Shown piece after piece: positions 7,537 to 16,323 of a stretch of 24,844 nt of DNA; positions within the stretch are counted from its first letter, which is position 1, and each line of letters starts with the position of its first letter. Origin of the DNA: Planktomarina sp. (lineage in GTDB: Bacteria > Pseudomonadota > Alphaproteobacteria > Rhodobacterales > Rhodobacteraceae); the NCBI GenBank assembly GCA_022425445.1, contig JAKMFM010000086.1:1-24844 (forward strand), given 5' to 3'. The position numbers and the translations under genes were made by a program. Below the pieces are notes generated by a model. The model was not told the origin of the DNA and ran no database searches. It saw only the letters and a list, made by a program, of their open reading frames with translations.

Positions 7537-8960
7537 TAGGCTGCATCCGCCGCCATAAGTTCGGCTTTTGCGATGACTTCATCGATATCACCAACCATGT
7601 AGAACGCGCCTTCGGGCAGGTGATCATAGTCGCCAGCCACAACCGCTTTGAAAGAGGCGATTGTTTTGTCCAAAGGCACCTGAACACCGTCAGAACCTGT
7701 GAACACTTTGGCCACGTCAAACGGCTGTGACAAGAAGCGCTCAAGTTTCCGTGCACGGGCCACGGCCACTTTGTCGTCTTCAGACAGCTCGTCCATACCC
7801 AAGATGGCGATGATATCCTGCAAGGATTTATAACGCTGCAGAACTTTTTGGACATCGGTTGCCACTTTGTAGTGCTCATCACCAATGATCAGCGGATCGA
7901 GCAAGCGAGAGGTGGAGCCGAGCGGATCCACCGCCGGGTAGATGCCCTTTTCAGAGATCGAACGATCCAAAACAGTTGTCGCGTCGAGGTGCGCAAATGA
8001 GGTGGCCGGCGCAGGGTCGGTCAAGTCATCGGCAGGAACGTAAACCGCTTGCACAGATGTAATCGAACCAGATTTGGTCGATGTGATCCGCTCTTGCATC
8101 GCGCCCATGTCCGTCGCCAAAGTTGGCTGATAGCCCACAGCTGAGGGGATACGACCCAACAGCGCAGACACCTCAGAGCCGGCTTGTGTGAAGCGGAAGA
8201 TGTTGTCAACAAAGAACAAAACATCAGAACCGGTTTCATCACGGAACTGCTCAGCCAAGGTCAAACCGGTCAAAGCAATCCGCATACGTGCACCTGGAGG
8301 CTCGTTCATTTGGCCATAAACCAGCGCAATTTTGGACTCTTCAAGATTGTCAGGGACGATAACACCGCCCTCGATCATCTCATGGTAAAGGTCATTACCT
8401 TCACGGGTCCGCTCACCCACACCGGCGAAAACAGACACGCCAGAGTGCACTTTGGCGATGTTGTTGATCAATTCCATAATCAAAACGGTTTTGCCAACAC
8501 CGGCACCACCGAACAAACCAATTTTACCACCTTTAGTGTAAGGGGCGAGCAGGTCGATCACTTTGATACCTGTTTCCAAGATCACGGATTCAGTGGCTTG
8601 CTCAGAAAACTCAGGAGCGTCCTGGTGGATGCTGCGCTTTGCTGTTTTGCCGAGAGGTTTGCCTTCATCCACTGGCTCACCGACCACGTTCAAGATCCGG
8701 CCCAAAGTGGCGCGGCCGACGGGAACAGTGATTGGACCGGCGGTATCGGTCACCTCTTGGCCGCGCACCAAACCTTCGGTCGCGTCCATAGCGATGGCAC
8801 GTACTGTACCTTCGCCCAAGTGCTGGGCAACTTCGAGCACCAACGTCTTGCCGCCATTGTCTGTTGTTAAAGCGTTCAAAATTTGTGGCAGGTCGCCATC
8901 AAATTGAACGTCAACAACGGCGCCGATCACTTGAGTGATTTTGCCTTTTGCATTTGCCAT
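7536..8960 (-). CDS. atpD: F1F0 ATP synthase beta subunit
   Basis: The catalytic subunit of F1, 474 residues. Walker A GGAGVGKT is at 151-158, followed by the GERTREGND catalytic-Glu segment at 182-190. The DVLFFVDNIFRFTQAGSEVSALLGR stretch, read here in parts as FVDNIFRF and EVSALLGR, is the Walker B and DELSEED-preceding core, and LSEDDK is the DELSEED-like element near the C-terminus. ATG 8960 has GGAG 8 nt upstream. An in-frame ATG at 9008 would run into atpG and add 16 unrelated residues. It lies between atpG and atpC in the standard order. Confidence 0.98.
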   Translation of the reverse strand: MANAKGKITQVIGAVVDVQFDGDLPQILNALTTDNGGKTLVLEVAQHLGEGTVRAIAMDATEGLVRGQEVTDTAGPITVPVGRATLGRILNVVGEPVDEGKPLGKTAKRSIHQDAPEFSEQATESVILETGIKVIDLLAPYTKGGKIGLFGGAGVGKTVLIMELINNIAKVHSGVSVFAGVGERTREGNDLYHEMIEGGVIVPDNLEESKIALVYGQMNEPPGARMRIALTGLTLAEQFRDETGSDVLFFVDNIFRFTQAGSEVSALLGRIPSAVGYQPTLATDMGAMQERITSTKSGSITSVQAVYVPADDLTDPAPATSFAHLDATTVLDRSISEKGIYPAVDPLGSTSRLLDPLIIGDEHYKVATDVQKVLQRYKSLQDIIAILGMDELSEDDKVAVARARKLERFLSQPFDVAKVFTGSDGVQVPLDKTIASFKAVVAGDYDHLPEGAFYMVGDIDEVIAKAELMAADAA

Positions 8961-8976
8961 GTTGTTTCTCCGGATT

Positions 8977-9846
8977 TTAGAGCGCTTCAGCGCCCGAAAT
9001 AATTTCAATAAGCTCGTTGGTGATCTTCGCTTGACGTGACCGGTTGTATTGGATGGTCAATTTGTCAATCATTTCACCAGCGTTGCGTGTGGCGTTGTCC
9101 ATAGCTGACATGCGCGCGCCCTGTTCGGAAGCTGCATTTTCCAGCAAAGCCGTGAAGATTTGCGTCGCAACCGAGCGCGGCAGCAAGTCGGCAAGAATAC
9201 CTTCCTCGCTTGGCTCATAATCGTAAACTGTGCCTTCATCTGTCGCCGCTTCAAACTTAGCAGGGATTACCTGCAGTTCGGTTGGGATTTGATTTACGAC
9301 GCTGCCAAATTCCGAATAGAAGATTTTAGCCACATCAAATTCACCAGCATCAAACCGATGAAGCACATTTTGCGCAATCGCGGAGGCATGATCATAGCCC
9401 ACGCGCTTCACATCCGATAAATCTACATGATCGACCAGCAAGGTGCCAAATTCGCGCTTCAGCGATTCACGGCCCTTTTTGCCAACAGTTAAGATTTTGA
9501 CGGTCTTTCCTTCGGCCAGCAGCTGTTTGGCTGCCATGCGCGCCAGTTTGACAATATTTGAGTTAAAGCCACCGCACAAACCCCGCTCAGCTGTCATAAC
9601 GACGAGCAATTGGGTTTGATCAGCTCCGGTGCCTGTCAACAGTTTTGGTCCCCCCTCGGACGCGCCAACGGATGCGGCCAAACCAGCCATCACCGCATTG
9701 AAACGTTCCGCATAGGGGCGGCCAGCTTGCGCCGCATCTTGTGCGCGGCGCAGTTTGGCAGAGGCGACCATTTGCATCGCCTTTGTGATCTTGCGGGTCG
9801 ACTTGACCGACGCGATCCTGTTTTTTAGGTCACTAAGGTTCGGCAT
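8977..9846 (-). CDS. atpG: F1F0 ATP synthase gamma subunit
   Basis: The 289-residue rotating shaft of F1. The N-terminal helix PNLSDLKNRIASVKSTRKITKAM and the C-terminal helix with NRSRQAKITNELIEI are characteristic, as is GLCGGFN in the Rossmann-like middle domain. AAGGAT lies 8 nt upstream of ATG 9846. It starts 12 nt after the atpA stop and ends 16 nt before the atpD start. Confidence 0.97.
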   Translation of the reverse strand: MPNLSDLKNRIASVKSTRKITKAMQMVASAKLRRAQDAAQAGRPYAERFNAVMAGLAASVGASEGGPKLLTGTGADQTQLLVVMTAERGLCGGFNSNIVKLARMAAKQLLAEGKTVKILTVGKKGRESLKREFGTLLVDHVDLSDVKRVGYDHASAIAQNVLHRFDAGEFDVAKIFYSEFGSVVNQIPTELQVIPAKFEAATDEGTVYDYEPSEEGILADLLPRSVATQIFTALLENAASEQGARMSAMDNATRNAGEMIDKLTIQYNRSRQAKITNELIEIISGAEAL

Positions 9847-9858
9847 GTGCCAGTATCC

Positions 9859-11394
9859 TTATGCGAAATCTGCGGCGAAGTCGTCAAGCGCAGCTTTGAT
9901 TTTTGCTTCCGCATCACCTTTGATTTTTGGATCATCTTTGGTGATCATGGTCAAAACGTCGCTGGCTTTGCCGCGCAGGTGCGCCAGAAGGCCCGCTTCG
10001 AAACGACCTACGTCAGCGACGTCGATCTTGTCCAAATAGCCTTTGGTGCCGGCATAGATCACGCAGACAATTTCAGCGTTTGTCAAAGGCGCATACTGCG
10101 GCTGTTTCATCAGCTCGGTCAAACGCGCACCACGGCTCAGCAATTGCTGAGTCGCTGCATCCAGATCGGATCCAAACTGAGCGAACGCCGCCATTTCGCG
10201 ATATTGCGCCAACTCCAGTTTCACAGGACCGGCCACAGATTTCATCGCGTTGGTTTGCGCAGAGGAGCCCACACGGGACACAGACAAACCTGTGTTCACC
10301 GCCGGACGGATCCCTTGGTAGAACAATTCTGTTTCCAAGAAAATCTGACCATCTGTGATCGAGATCACGTTGGTTGGAATAAAGGCTGATACGTCGCCAC
10401 CTTGAGTTTCAATGATCGGCAAAGCGGTCAAAGAACCTGATCCGTTATCTTCGTTCAGTTTTGAAGACCGCTCGAGCAATCTGGAGTGAAGATAAAACAC
10501 GTCCCCTGGGTAGGCTTCACGTCCGGGCGGACGGCGCAGGAGCAAGGACATCTGGCGATAAGAAACCGCCTGCTTGGAAAGATCATCATAGATGATTAAC
10601 GCATGCTTGCCGTTGTCGCGGAAATATTCTGCCATGGACGTCGCGGCATAGGGCGCCAAGAACTGCATTGGTGCAGGGTCAGAAGCGGTTGCGGCCACGA
10701 CGATGGAATAGTCAATCGCGCCGGATTCTTCGAGCTTCTTCACCAATTGAGCCACAGTCGAACGCTTTTGTCCCACCGCAACATAGACGCAGTACAGTTT
10801 TTCGGAATCGTCTGCTGCTGCATCATTGTATGATTTTTGGTTCAAGATGGTGTCCAGCGCCACGGCGGTTTTACCCGTCTGACGGTCACCAATGATCAAT
10901 TCGCGCTGACCGCGGCCGATCGGGATCATCGCATCCACGGATTTCAAACCTGTCGCCATCGGCTCATGCACCGATTTACGCGGAATGATGCCAGGCGCTT
11001 TAACGTCGGCTTGGCTGCGCAATTTGGTTTTGATCGGACCTTTGCCGTCCAATGGGTTGCCCAGACCATCAACAACGCGGCCCAACAATTCCGGGCCGAC
11101 AGGAACGTCCACAATCGCGTTTGTGCGCTTGACTGTGTCACCTTCTTTAATGTCGCGGTCAGACCCGAAAATAACAACACCAACGTTGTCAGATTCCAAG
11201 TTCAGAGCCATCCCTTGGATGCCGCCGGGAAATTCCACCATTTCACCAGCTTGAACATTGTCCAGACCGAACACGCGCGCGATACCATCCCCAACGGAAA
11301 GGACGCGGCCCACTTCGGCAACTTCAGCTTCTTGGCCAAAGTTTTTAATCTGGTCTTTAAGGATCGCAGAGATTTCTGCAGCTTCGATCGCCAT
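9859..11394 (-). CDS. atpA: F1F0 ATP synthase alpha subunit
   Basis: The 511-residue non-catalytic nucleotide-binding subunit of F1. The P-loop GDRQTGKT is at 169-176. PGDVFYLHSRLLERSSK and the VSRVGSSAQ arginine-finger region are present. ATG 11394 is immediately adjacent to the atpH stop (TAAATG) and has AGAGG 8 nt upstream, inside atpH. Confidence 0.98.
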   Translation of the reverse strand: MAIEAAEISAILKDQIKNFGQEAEVAEVGRVLSVGDGIARVFGLDNVQAGEMVEFPGGIQGMALNLESDNVGVVIFGSDRDIKEGDTVKRTNAIVDVPVGPELLGRVVDGLGNPLDGKGPIKTKLRSQADVKAPGIIPRKSVHEPMATGLKSVDAMIPIGRGQRELIIGDRQTGKTAVALDTILNQKSYNDAAADDSEKLYCVYVAVGQKRSTVAQLVKKLEESGAIDYSIVVAATASDPAPMQFLAPYAATSMAEYFRDNGKHALIIYDDLSKQAVSYRQMSLLLRRPPGREAYPGDVFYLHSRLLERSSKLNEDNGSGSLTALPIIETQGGDVSAFIPTNVISITDGQIFLETELFYQGIRPAVNTGLSVSRVGSSAQTNAMKSVAGPVKLELAQYREMAAFAQFGSDLDAATQQLLSRGARLTELMKQPQYAPLTNAEIVCVIYAGTKGYLDKIDVADVGRFEAGLLAHLRGKASDVLTMITKDDPKIKGDAEAKIKAALDDFAADFA

Positions 11395-11955
11395 TTATCC
11401 GACCTCTTTCATTGTGTTCTGAAGGGCATTGAGCTTGGAGCGGATCGACGTATCGATCATCTTCGAGCCCACTTTAACGACAAGACCGCCGATGAGGCTT
11501 TCATCAACGGTCGCTTTGATTTTCACATCAAGGTCCAATTGAGCCTTGAGTGTTTTGGCCAATTTCGTGGCCTGCGTTTTGGTCAACGCTTTGGCGGAAG
11601 TCACCTCAGCGGTGACCTCGCCTTTATCTTCCGCGATGCGTGCACGCAGTGCAGCCAAAAGGCTGGGCAGTACAAACAAACGGCGCTTCGCAGCCATCAA
11701 TGACAGGGTATTGACCATCATTGGTTGCAATTTCATTTTCTGGGCCACGGCTGTGATCGCCTGCCCCATTTCTGCGCGTGTGTAGACGGGTGATGTTACC
11801 AAAGCGCGCAACTCGGCACTTTCGCTCAATGCGCTCTCCAGCGCATCTACATCAGCCTCCAATGGCTTCAACTTCTTGTCGTCTTTGGCAAGCGAAAACA
11901 CCGCTGTCGCATAGCGGCTTGCAATACCAGACGAGATCGATGCTGGTTCGGACAA
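11395..11955 (-). CDS. atpH: F1F0 ATP synthase delta subunit
   Basis: The 186-residue delta (OSCP-type) subunit links F1 to the peripheral stalk. The N-terminal part has SGIASRYATAVFSLAK, and the C-terminal part has the conserved VDESLIGGLVVKVG and DTSIRSKL. I chose TTG 11955, which has GAGAGG 6 nt upstream and gives the usual length. Another TTG in frame at 12003 would add 16 residues and has no ribosome binding site; no ATG is available. It is the first gene of the operon. F0 genes are absent here, as is common in alphaproteobacteria where F0 is encoded elsewhere. Confidence 0.93.
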   Translation of the reverse strand: MSEPASISSGIASRYATAVFSLAKDDKKLKPLEADVDALESALSESAELRALVTSPVYTRAEMGQAITAVAQKMKLQPMMVNTLSLMAAKRRLFVLPSLLAALRARIAEDKGEVTAEVTSAKALTKTQATKLAKTLKAQLDLDVKIKATVDESLIGGLVVKVGSKMIDTSIRSKLNALQNTMKEVG

Positions 11956-12016
11956 AGAAAACCCTCTCGATGCTGGCCCGTCCGAAACTGCTGCTTCAGA
12001 CAAAGGCGTTGGACGC

Positions 12017-12036
12017 GCGCTATAGTGCTATAGCGC
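12017..12036. repeat. Perfect 9-bp inverted repeat upstream of the atp operon
   Basis: GCGCTATAG and CTATAGCGC are separated by two bases, about 60 bp before the atpH start. The position fits a promoter or operator, or a hairpin in the atp leader. It contains TATAG, which could serve as a -10 on either strand, but I cannot find a convincing matching -35. Confidence 0.5.
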
Positions 12037-12189
12037 CAAAATCTCACGCCGTTTAGCAGAGCATTTCGCATGCCGCAACGCCAATGACGGCCAAAAAGAC
12101 CGCAAAAAATTCAAAAAACAAAGCATTTATGAAGGGTGCGTCCCTTTGTTCCGCCTCGGGCACCAAAAAACGGGCGAATCCGCAGGGTG

Positions 12190-12951
12190 TCACAGGTTAC
12201 CCGATTGCGCAGAAATCGGGTCTGGCGCTTTAATCCCCTCTAACAATCCAAGGGGTCGAGAGATAATTTGCCCCAAGCCAGGCCGCCGCGGTCGCGGCAC
12301 TTGCTTGCTCACCTCAAGAATCAGAACACCGCCCCCACGCCACGCCGGGATGTTTTGCCCAATGCGTTCAATTGGCCCGGACATGCGTCGCCAAAACGGT
12401 CCAGACCACGGCGGCTGATAAAGCGCCATGACATGATGCTCAGGCAAAAACCCATGCCACTTCAACCGAGATTCCAACTGCCCGGCCGTATAGGGACGCG
12501 CGAAGGAGAAGGGCGTACCCTCCCGCCGCGCCCAAAGGCTGGCTCTATTGGGCACTATAAATATGGCACGGCCAGCAGGTGCCAGCACCCGATAACATTC
12601 CTCCAAAACCGCTGCGGCATGTTCTGAAGTATCAAGCCCATGCAGCACCAGAAGCTTATCAATCGAGCCGGTTTCGACCGGCCAGCGCGTTTCTTCGCTC
12701 AGCACAGAGCAATTGGGCAGTCCCGGTGGCCAATGCATGACCCCTTGCCGCGCAGGCATCAAGGCAGTGACCCGCCGCGCCGAGCGCAAATAGGGACGCA
12801 AAAGCGGGGCCGCAAAGCCGTAGCCAAGCACGGCCTCATGCCGAGCTTGCGGCCACAGGCGTAAAACCTGCTCTCGAATTGTTGCTTGAACCGAGCGCCC
12901 CAAGAAGGACCGGTAATAAAACGCCCGCAGCTCACGCACATCTAAATGCAT
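12190..12951 (-). CDS. Class I SAM-dependent methyltransferase
   Basis: A 253-residue Rossmann-fold methyltransferase with a Methyltransf_11-like core. Motif I is seen as AVLGYGFAAPLL at 40-51; DKLLVLHGLD at 99-108 and EECYRVLAPAGRAIFIVPN at 118-135 are post-motif strands. The substrate is unknown. I chose ATG 12951, giving the family N-terminus MHLDV-ELR-FYYRS, with AGAGGA 10 nt upstream; an ATG at 12984 would add 11 residues. It is divergent from gloB, 61 bp away, and upstream of the atp operon on the same strand with a 234-bp gap. The C-terminal tail is basic and Pro-rich. Confidence 0.85.
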   Translation of the reverse strand: MHLDVRELRAFYYRSFLGRSVQATIREQVLRLWPQARHEAVLGYGFAAPLLRPYLRSARRVTALMPARQGVMHWPPGLPNCSVLSEETRWPVETGSIDKLLVLHGLDTSEHAAAVLEECYRVLAPAGRAIFIVPNRASLWARREGTPFSFARPYTAGQLESRLKWHGFLPEHHVMALYQPPWSGPFWRRMSGPIERIGQNIPAWRGGGVLILEVSKQVPRPRRPGLGQIISRPLGLLEGIKAPDPISAQSGNL

Positions 12952-13012
12952 TGCAGTTTGGTCCTCTTGGATTACACTCATCATAAGGCTACCAAATTAA
13001 GGCGAAAATACC

Positions 13013-13810
13013 ATGGAAAATTCGAGCATCGCAATTCACACCTTACCCTGCCTGTCAGACAATTATGCCTATGTTGTTCACAACAGTGCCGCAGGCACGG
13101 CAGCTGTTGTGGACGTGCCAGAAGCGGGGCCTTTGGTGGCAAAAATTTCCGAGCTCAATGTGCCGGTCACCGATATATTTTTGACCCACCATCATTGGGA
13201 TCACATTGATGGGCTGCCAGATTTGCAAGCCGCTTTGACCGGCTCTTTGGATCAGGCACCGGCGCGGGTTATCGGCGCCAAAGCCGATGCACATCGCCTG
13301 CCAACCTTGGATCAGGCCGTCAACCCAGGGGATCGCCTCACACTCTGCGGAATTGACGGTGAGATCTATGAGGTCTCCGGCCACACGCGTGGTCACCTTG
13401 CGCTACATTTGCCGAGCGCGAAGGCGGTTTTCACCGCTGACAGCTTGATGGCTATGGGCTGCGGTCGTCTTTTTGAAGGCTCTGCAGCGCAAATGTGGCA
13501 CAGCCTGCAGCAACTCCGTGCCCTGCCGCAAAACACATGGGTGTACTCAGGCCATGAATACACCGCCTCCAATATGGCCTTCACGCAATCTTTAGGCGAA
13601 GATAATCCCGCCATAAACGCCCGTGCAGCCGAGATCACCAAAGATCGCGCCGCAGGTCGCCCGACGGTGCCAAGTCTTTTGGCCCTTGAGATGCAAACCA
13701 ATCCGTTTCTACGCGCCGACGACCCGGCCCTGAAAACAGCCGTGGGTATGCCAGAAGCCACCGCCGAGCAGGTTTTCGCTGAAATTCGCGCCCGAAAAGA
13801 CAAGTTTTAG
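13013..13810 (+). CDS. gloB: Hydroxyacylglutathione hydrolase (glyoxalase II)
   Basis: Hydrolyses S-lactoylglutathione to lactate and glutathione, the second step of methylglyoxal detoxification. The 265-residue metallo-beta-lactamase fold shows the THHHWDH metal motif at 58-64, GHTRGH for the next ligand, FTADSL for the bridging Asp, and YSGHEYT for the last His and substrate contacts. The length and C-terminal helical domain are typical. AAGGCGA lies 7 nt before ATG 13013. It is divergent from the methyltransferase gene. Confidence 0.95.
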   Translation: MENSSIAIHTLPCLSDNYAYVVHNSAAGTAAVVDVPEAGPLVAKISELNVPVTDIFLTHHHWDHIDGLPDLQAALTGSLDQAPARVIGAKADAHRLPTLDQAVNPGDRLTLCGIDGEIYEVSGHTRGHLALHLPSAKAVFTADSLMAMGCGRLFEGSAAQMWHSLQQLRALPQNTWVYSGHEYTASNMAFTQSLGEDNPAINARAAEITKDRAAGRPTVPSLLALEMQTNPFLRADDPALKTAVGMPEATAEQVFAEIRARKDKF

Positions 13811-13877
13811 GAAAAATTTCGCGTTAAAAGCGCGATATTTAACTTTTATGGCCTAAATAACACTTTGCCCCTTGAAG

Positions 13878-13903
13878 GTTGCCTCAGAAAACCGAAGTCT
13901 TAT
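13878..13903 (+). promoter_or_regulatory. Possible heat-shock (RpoH-type) promoter for clpA
   Basis: GTTG (13878-13881), a 17-nt spacer and CTTAT (13899-13903) resemble the alphaproteobacterial RpoH pattern CTTG-N17-18-CYTATNT, with one mismatch in the -35. It lies 45 nt before the clpA start. A sigma-70 reading (TTGCCT with TATGGG) is also possible. Confidence 0.3.
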
Positions 13904-13948
13904 GGGGAGAGCGATCATACCGATCACAGACCGTTGTAGGAGACGCGC

Positions 13949-16279
13949 GTGCCATCATTTTCCGCATCATTAGAAAACGCAATCCACGAAGCGCTGGCCG
14001 CTGCCAATGCCCGCAAACATGAGCTGGCCACTTTGGAACATTTGCTACTAGCCCTTCTCGATGAACCCGATGCTGCAAAAGTTATGCGCGCCTGCTCGGT
14101 CGACCTCAAGCTCCTGCGCAAAGCGCTGGTTGATTTCATCGAGGACGATCTCAGCAGCCTCATCACCGATGTGGATGGGTCAGAGGCCGTACCAACCGCC
14201 GCCTTTCAACGGGTGATCCAACGGGCCGCCATTCATGTGCAATCCTCCGGTCGTACAGAAGTCACAGGCGCCAATGTTTTGGTTGCAATATTTGCCGAAC
14301 GCGAAAGCAACGCGGCCTATTTCCTGCAAGAGCAGGACATGACCCGCTATGACGCCGTGAATTTCATCGCCCATGGGGTGGCCAAAGACCCAGACTTTGT
14401 CGAAAGCCGGCCCATTGTTGGCGCCGAGGATGAGACGGAGATGTTGGATAGCGACGGCAATGAGACCTCGGAAAAAGAGAGCGCATTGGCGAAATATTGT
14501 ATCGATCTCAATGAAAAATCGGCCAAGGGCAACGTGGATCCGCTGATTGGCCGCGAACATGAAGTTGAGCGCTGCATCCAAGTGCTGTGTCGCCGCCGGA
14601 AAAACAATCCAATTTTGGTTGGAGATCCGGGGGTTGGAAAAACCGCCATTGCTGAAGGTCTGGCCCGCAAAATCACCAAGGGTCAAACCCCGGCGATCTT
14701 GTCCAAAACAACCATCTATTCGCTGGATATGGGTGCGCTTTTGGCCGGAACACGCTATCGCGGTGATTTTGAAGAACGCCTCAAAGCGGTAATGAATGAG
14801 ATGGAAGAGCACGCGGATGCAGTACTCTTTATTGACGAAATTCACACCGTGATAGGTGCCGGCGCGACCTCCGGGGGGGCGATGGATGCCTCCAACCTGC
14901 TGAAACCCGCGCTGCAGGGTGGCAAGCTGCGCTGCATGGGCTCGACCACCTACAAAGAATTTAGGCAACATTTTGAAAAAGACCGCGCCTTGGCCCGGCG
15001 TTTTCAAAAAATTGATGTGGCCGAACCTTCCGTGGAAGATAGTGTAAAAATTCTTAAAGGGTTAAAGCCCTATTTTGAGGAGCACCACCACGTTAAATAC
15101 ACCTTCGATGCCATTAAAACCTCGGTCGAATTGGCCGCGCGCTATATCAATGATCGCAAACTGCCCGATAAGGCAATCGATGTGATTGACGAGGCTGGAG
15201 CGGCGCAACATTTGCTCAGTGACAGCAAGCGGCGCAAAACAATCGGGGTGAAAGATATTGAAGCGGTCGTTGCGAAAATTGCCCGAATTCCGCCCAAGTC
15301 AGTGTCCAAAGATGATGCGGAGGTGCTGCGCGATCTGGAAGCCGGTCTGAAACGGGTGGTTTTTGGTCAAGATACGGCGATCGAAGCTCTGGCCTCGGCG
15401 ATCAAACTGGCCCGCGCTGGCCTGCGTGAGCCCGAAAAGCCGATTGGAAATTATCTATTTGCTGGGCCAACTGGCGTTGGGAAAACCGAAGTCGCGAAGC
15501 AATTGGCCGATGGTCTGGGTGTCAAGCTTATCCGCTTTGATATGTCAGAATATATGGAGAAACACGCCATTAGCCGCTTGATCGGCGCCCCTCCCGGCTA
15601 TGTCGGTTTTGATCAAGGTGGCATGCTGACCGATAGCGTCGATCAAGATCCCCACTGCGTGCTCCTCTTGGACGAAATCGAAAAAGCCCACCCGGATGTC
15701 TTCAATATTCTTCTACAGGTCATGGATCATGGCAAATTGACAGATCACAATGGCCGCACCACCGATTTTCGCAATGTGGTGTTGATCATGACGTCCAATG
15801 CCGGAGCGTCGGAAATGTCGAAAGCCGCCATCGGATTTGGCCGCGAACGCCGTGAGGGCGAAGACACCCAAGCCATTGAACGCACCTTTACTCCCGAGTT
15901 CCGCAATCGCCTCGATGCGGTGGTCAGCTTTGCCCCATTGGACCGCGATGTCATTGCGCAGGTGGTCGAGAAATTTGTGTTGCAACTCGAAGCGCAGCTG
16001 ATGGATCGCAATGTGACCATCGAGATCACCAAAGCGGCTGCCGATTGGCTCGGTGAAAAGGGCTACGATTCCAAAATGGGCGCCCGTCCCTTGGGCCGGG
16101 TGATTCAAGAGCATATCAAAAAGCCACTGGCCGAAGAATTGCTCTTTGGAAAACTGACCAAGGGCGGCGTCGTAAAAGTTGGTGTGAAAGCCGGCGAATT
16201 GGATCTAAAAATCGAAGAGCCCCAAAAGCCGCGGATCACCAATAAAGACAAAAAACCGCCGCTGTTGACCGCCAAGTAG
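13949..16279 (+). CDS. clpA: ATP-dependent Clp protease ATP-binding subunit ClpA
   Basis: An AAA+ unfoldase of 776 residues that feeds substrates to ClpP. Residues 1 to about 145 form the Clp N-domain, which binds the adaptor ClpS. The D1 ATPase domain has Walker A GDPGVGKT at 225-232 and Walker B LFIDEIH; D2 has Walker A GPTGVGKT at 506-513 and LLLDEIEKAHPDVFN. An IGF tripeptide at 628-630 is in the expected place for the ClpP-binding loop. There is no long ClpB-type middle coiled coil, which separates it from ClpB. GTG 13949 is the start, with TAGGAGA 5 nt upstream. No clpS gene lies next to it. Confidence 0.96.
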   Translation: MPSFSASLENAIHEALAAANARKHELATLEHLLLALLDEPDAAKVMRACSVDLKLLRKALVDFIEDDLSSLITDVDGSEAVPTAAFQRVIQRAAIHVQSSGRTEVTGANVLVAIFAERESNAAYFLQEQDMTRYDAVNFIAHGVAKDPDFVESRPIVGAEDETEMLDSDGNETSEKESALAKYCIDLNEKSAKGNVDPLIGREHEVERCIQVLCRRRKNNPILVGDPGVGKTAIAEGLARKITKGQTPAILSKTTIYSLDMGALLAGTRYRGDFEERLKAVMNEMEEHADAVLFIDEIHTVIGAGATSGGAMDASNLLKPALQGGKLRCMGSTTYKEFRQHFEKDRALARRFQKIDVAEPSVEDSVKILKGLKPYFEEHHHVKYTFDAIKTSVELAARYINDRKLPDKAIDVIDEAGAAQHLLSDSKRRKTIGVKDIEAVVAKIARIPPKSVSKDDAEVLRDLEAGLKRVVFGQDTAIEALASAIKLARAGLREPEKPIGNYLFAGPTGVGKTEVAKQLADGLGVKLIRFDMSEYMEKHAISRLIGAPPGYVGFDQGGMLTDSVDQDPHCVLLLDEIEKAHPDVFNILLQVMDHGKLTDHNGRTTDFRNVVLIMTSNAGASEMSKAAIGFGRERREGEDTQAIERTFTPEFRNRLDAVVSFAPLDRDVIAQVVEKFVLQLEAQLMDRNVTIEITKAAADWLGEKGYDSKMGARPLGRVIQEHIKKPLAEELLFGKLTKGGVVKVGVKAGELDLKIEEPQKPRITNKDKKPPLLTAK

Positions 16280-16323
16280 GCACAATAAACCGCGCAGATC
16301 GGCTGATTTTGGGGAAATTTGAC

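Noticed and set aside
7139..7558. Long open frames antisense to the atp genes, also seen opposite clpA and the coiled-coil gene.
   Set aside because: They are antisense shadows of strongly conserved genes with codon bias leaving few stops; none has a family signature.
12061..12189. T-rich stretches on the minus strand between the methyltransferase and atpH as a terminator.
   Set aside because: The possible stems beside the T runs are only 3-5 bp or have very long loops.
13819..13835. Hairpin TCGCG-N7-CGCGA after gloB as a terminator.
   Set aside because: The stem is only 5 bp and is not followed by a clean T run.
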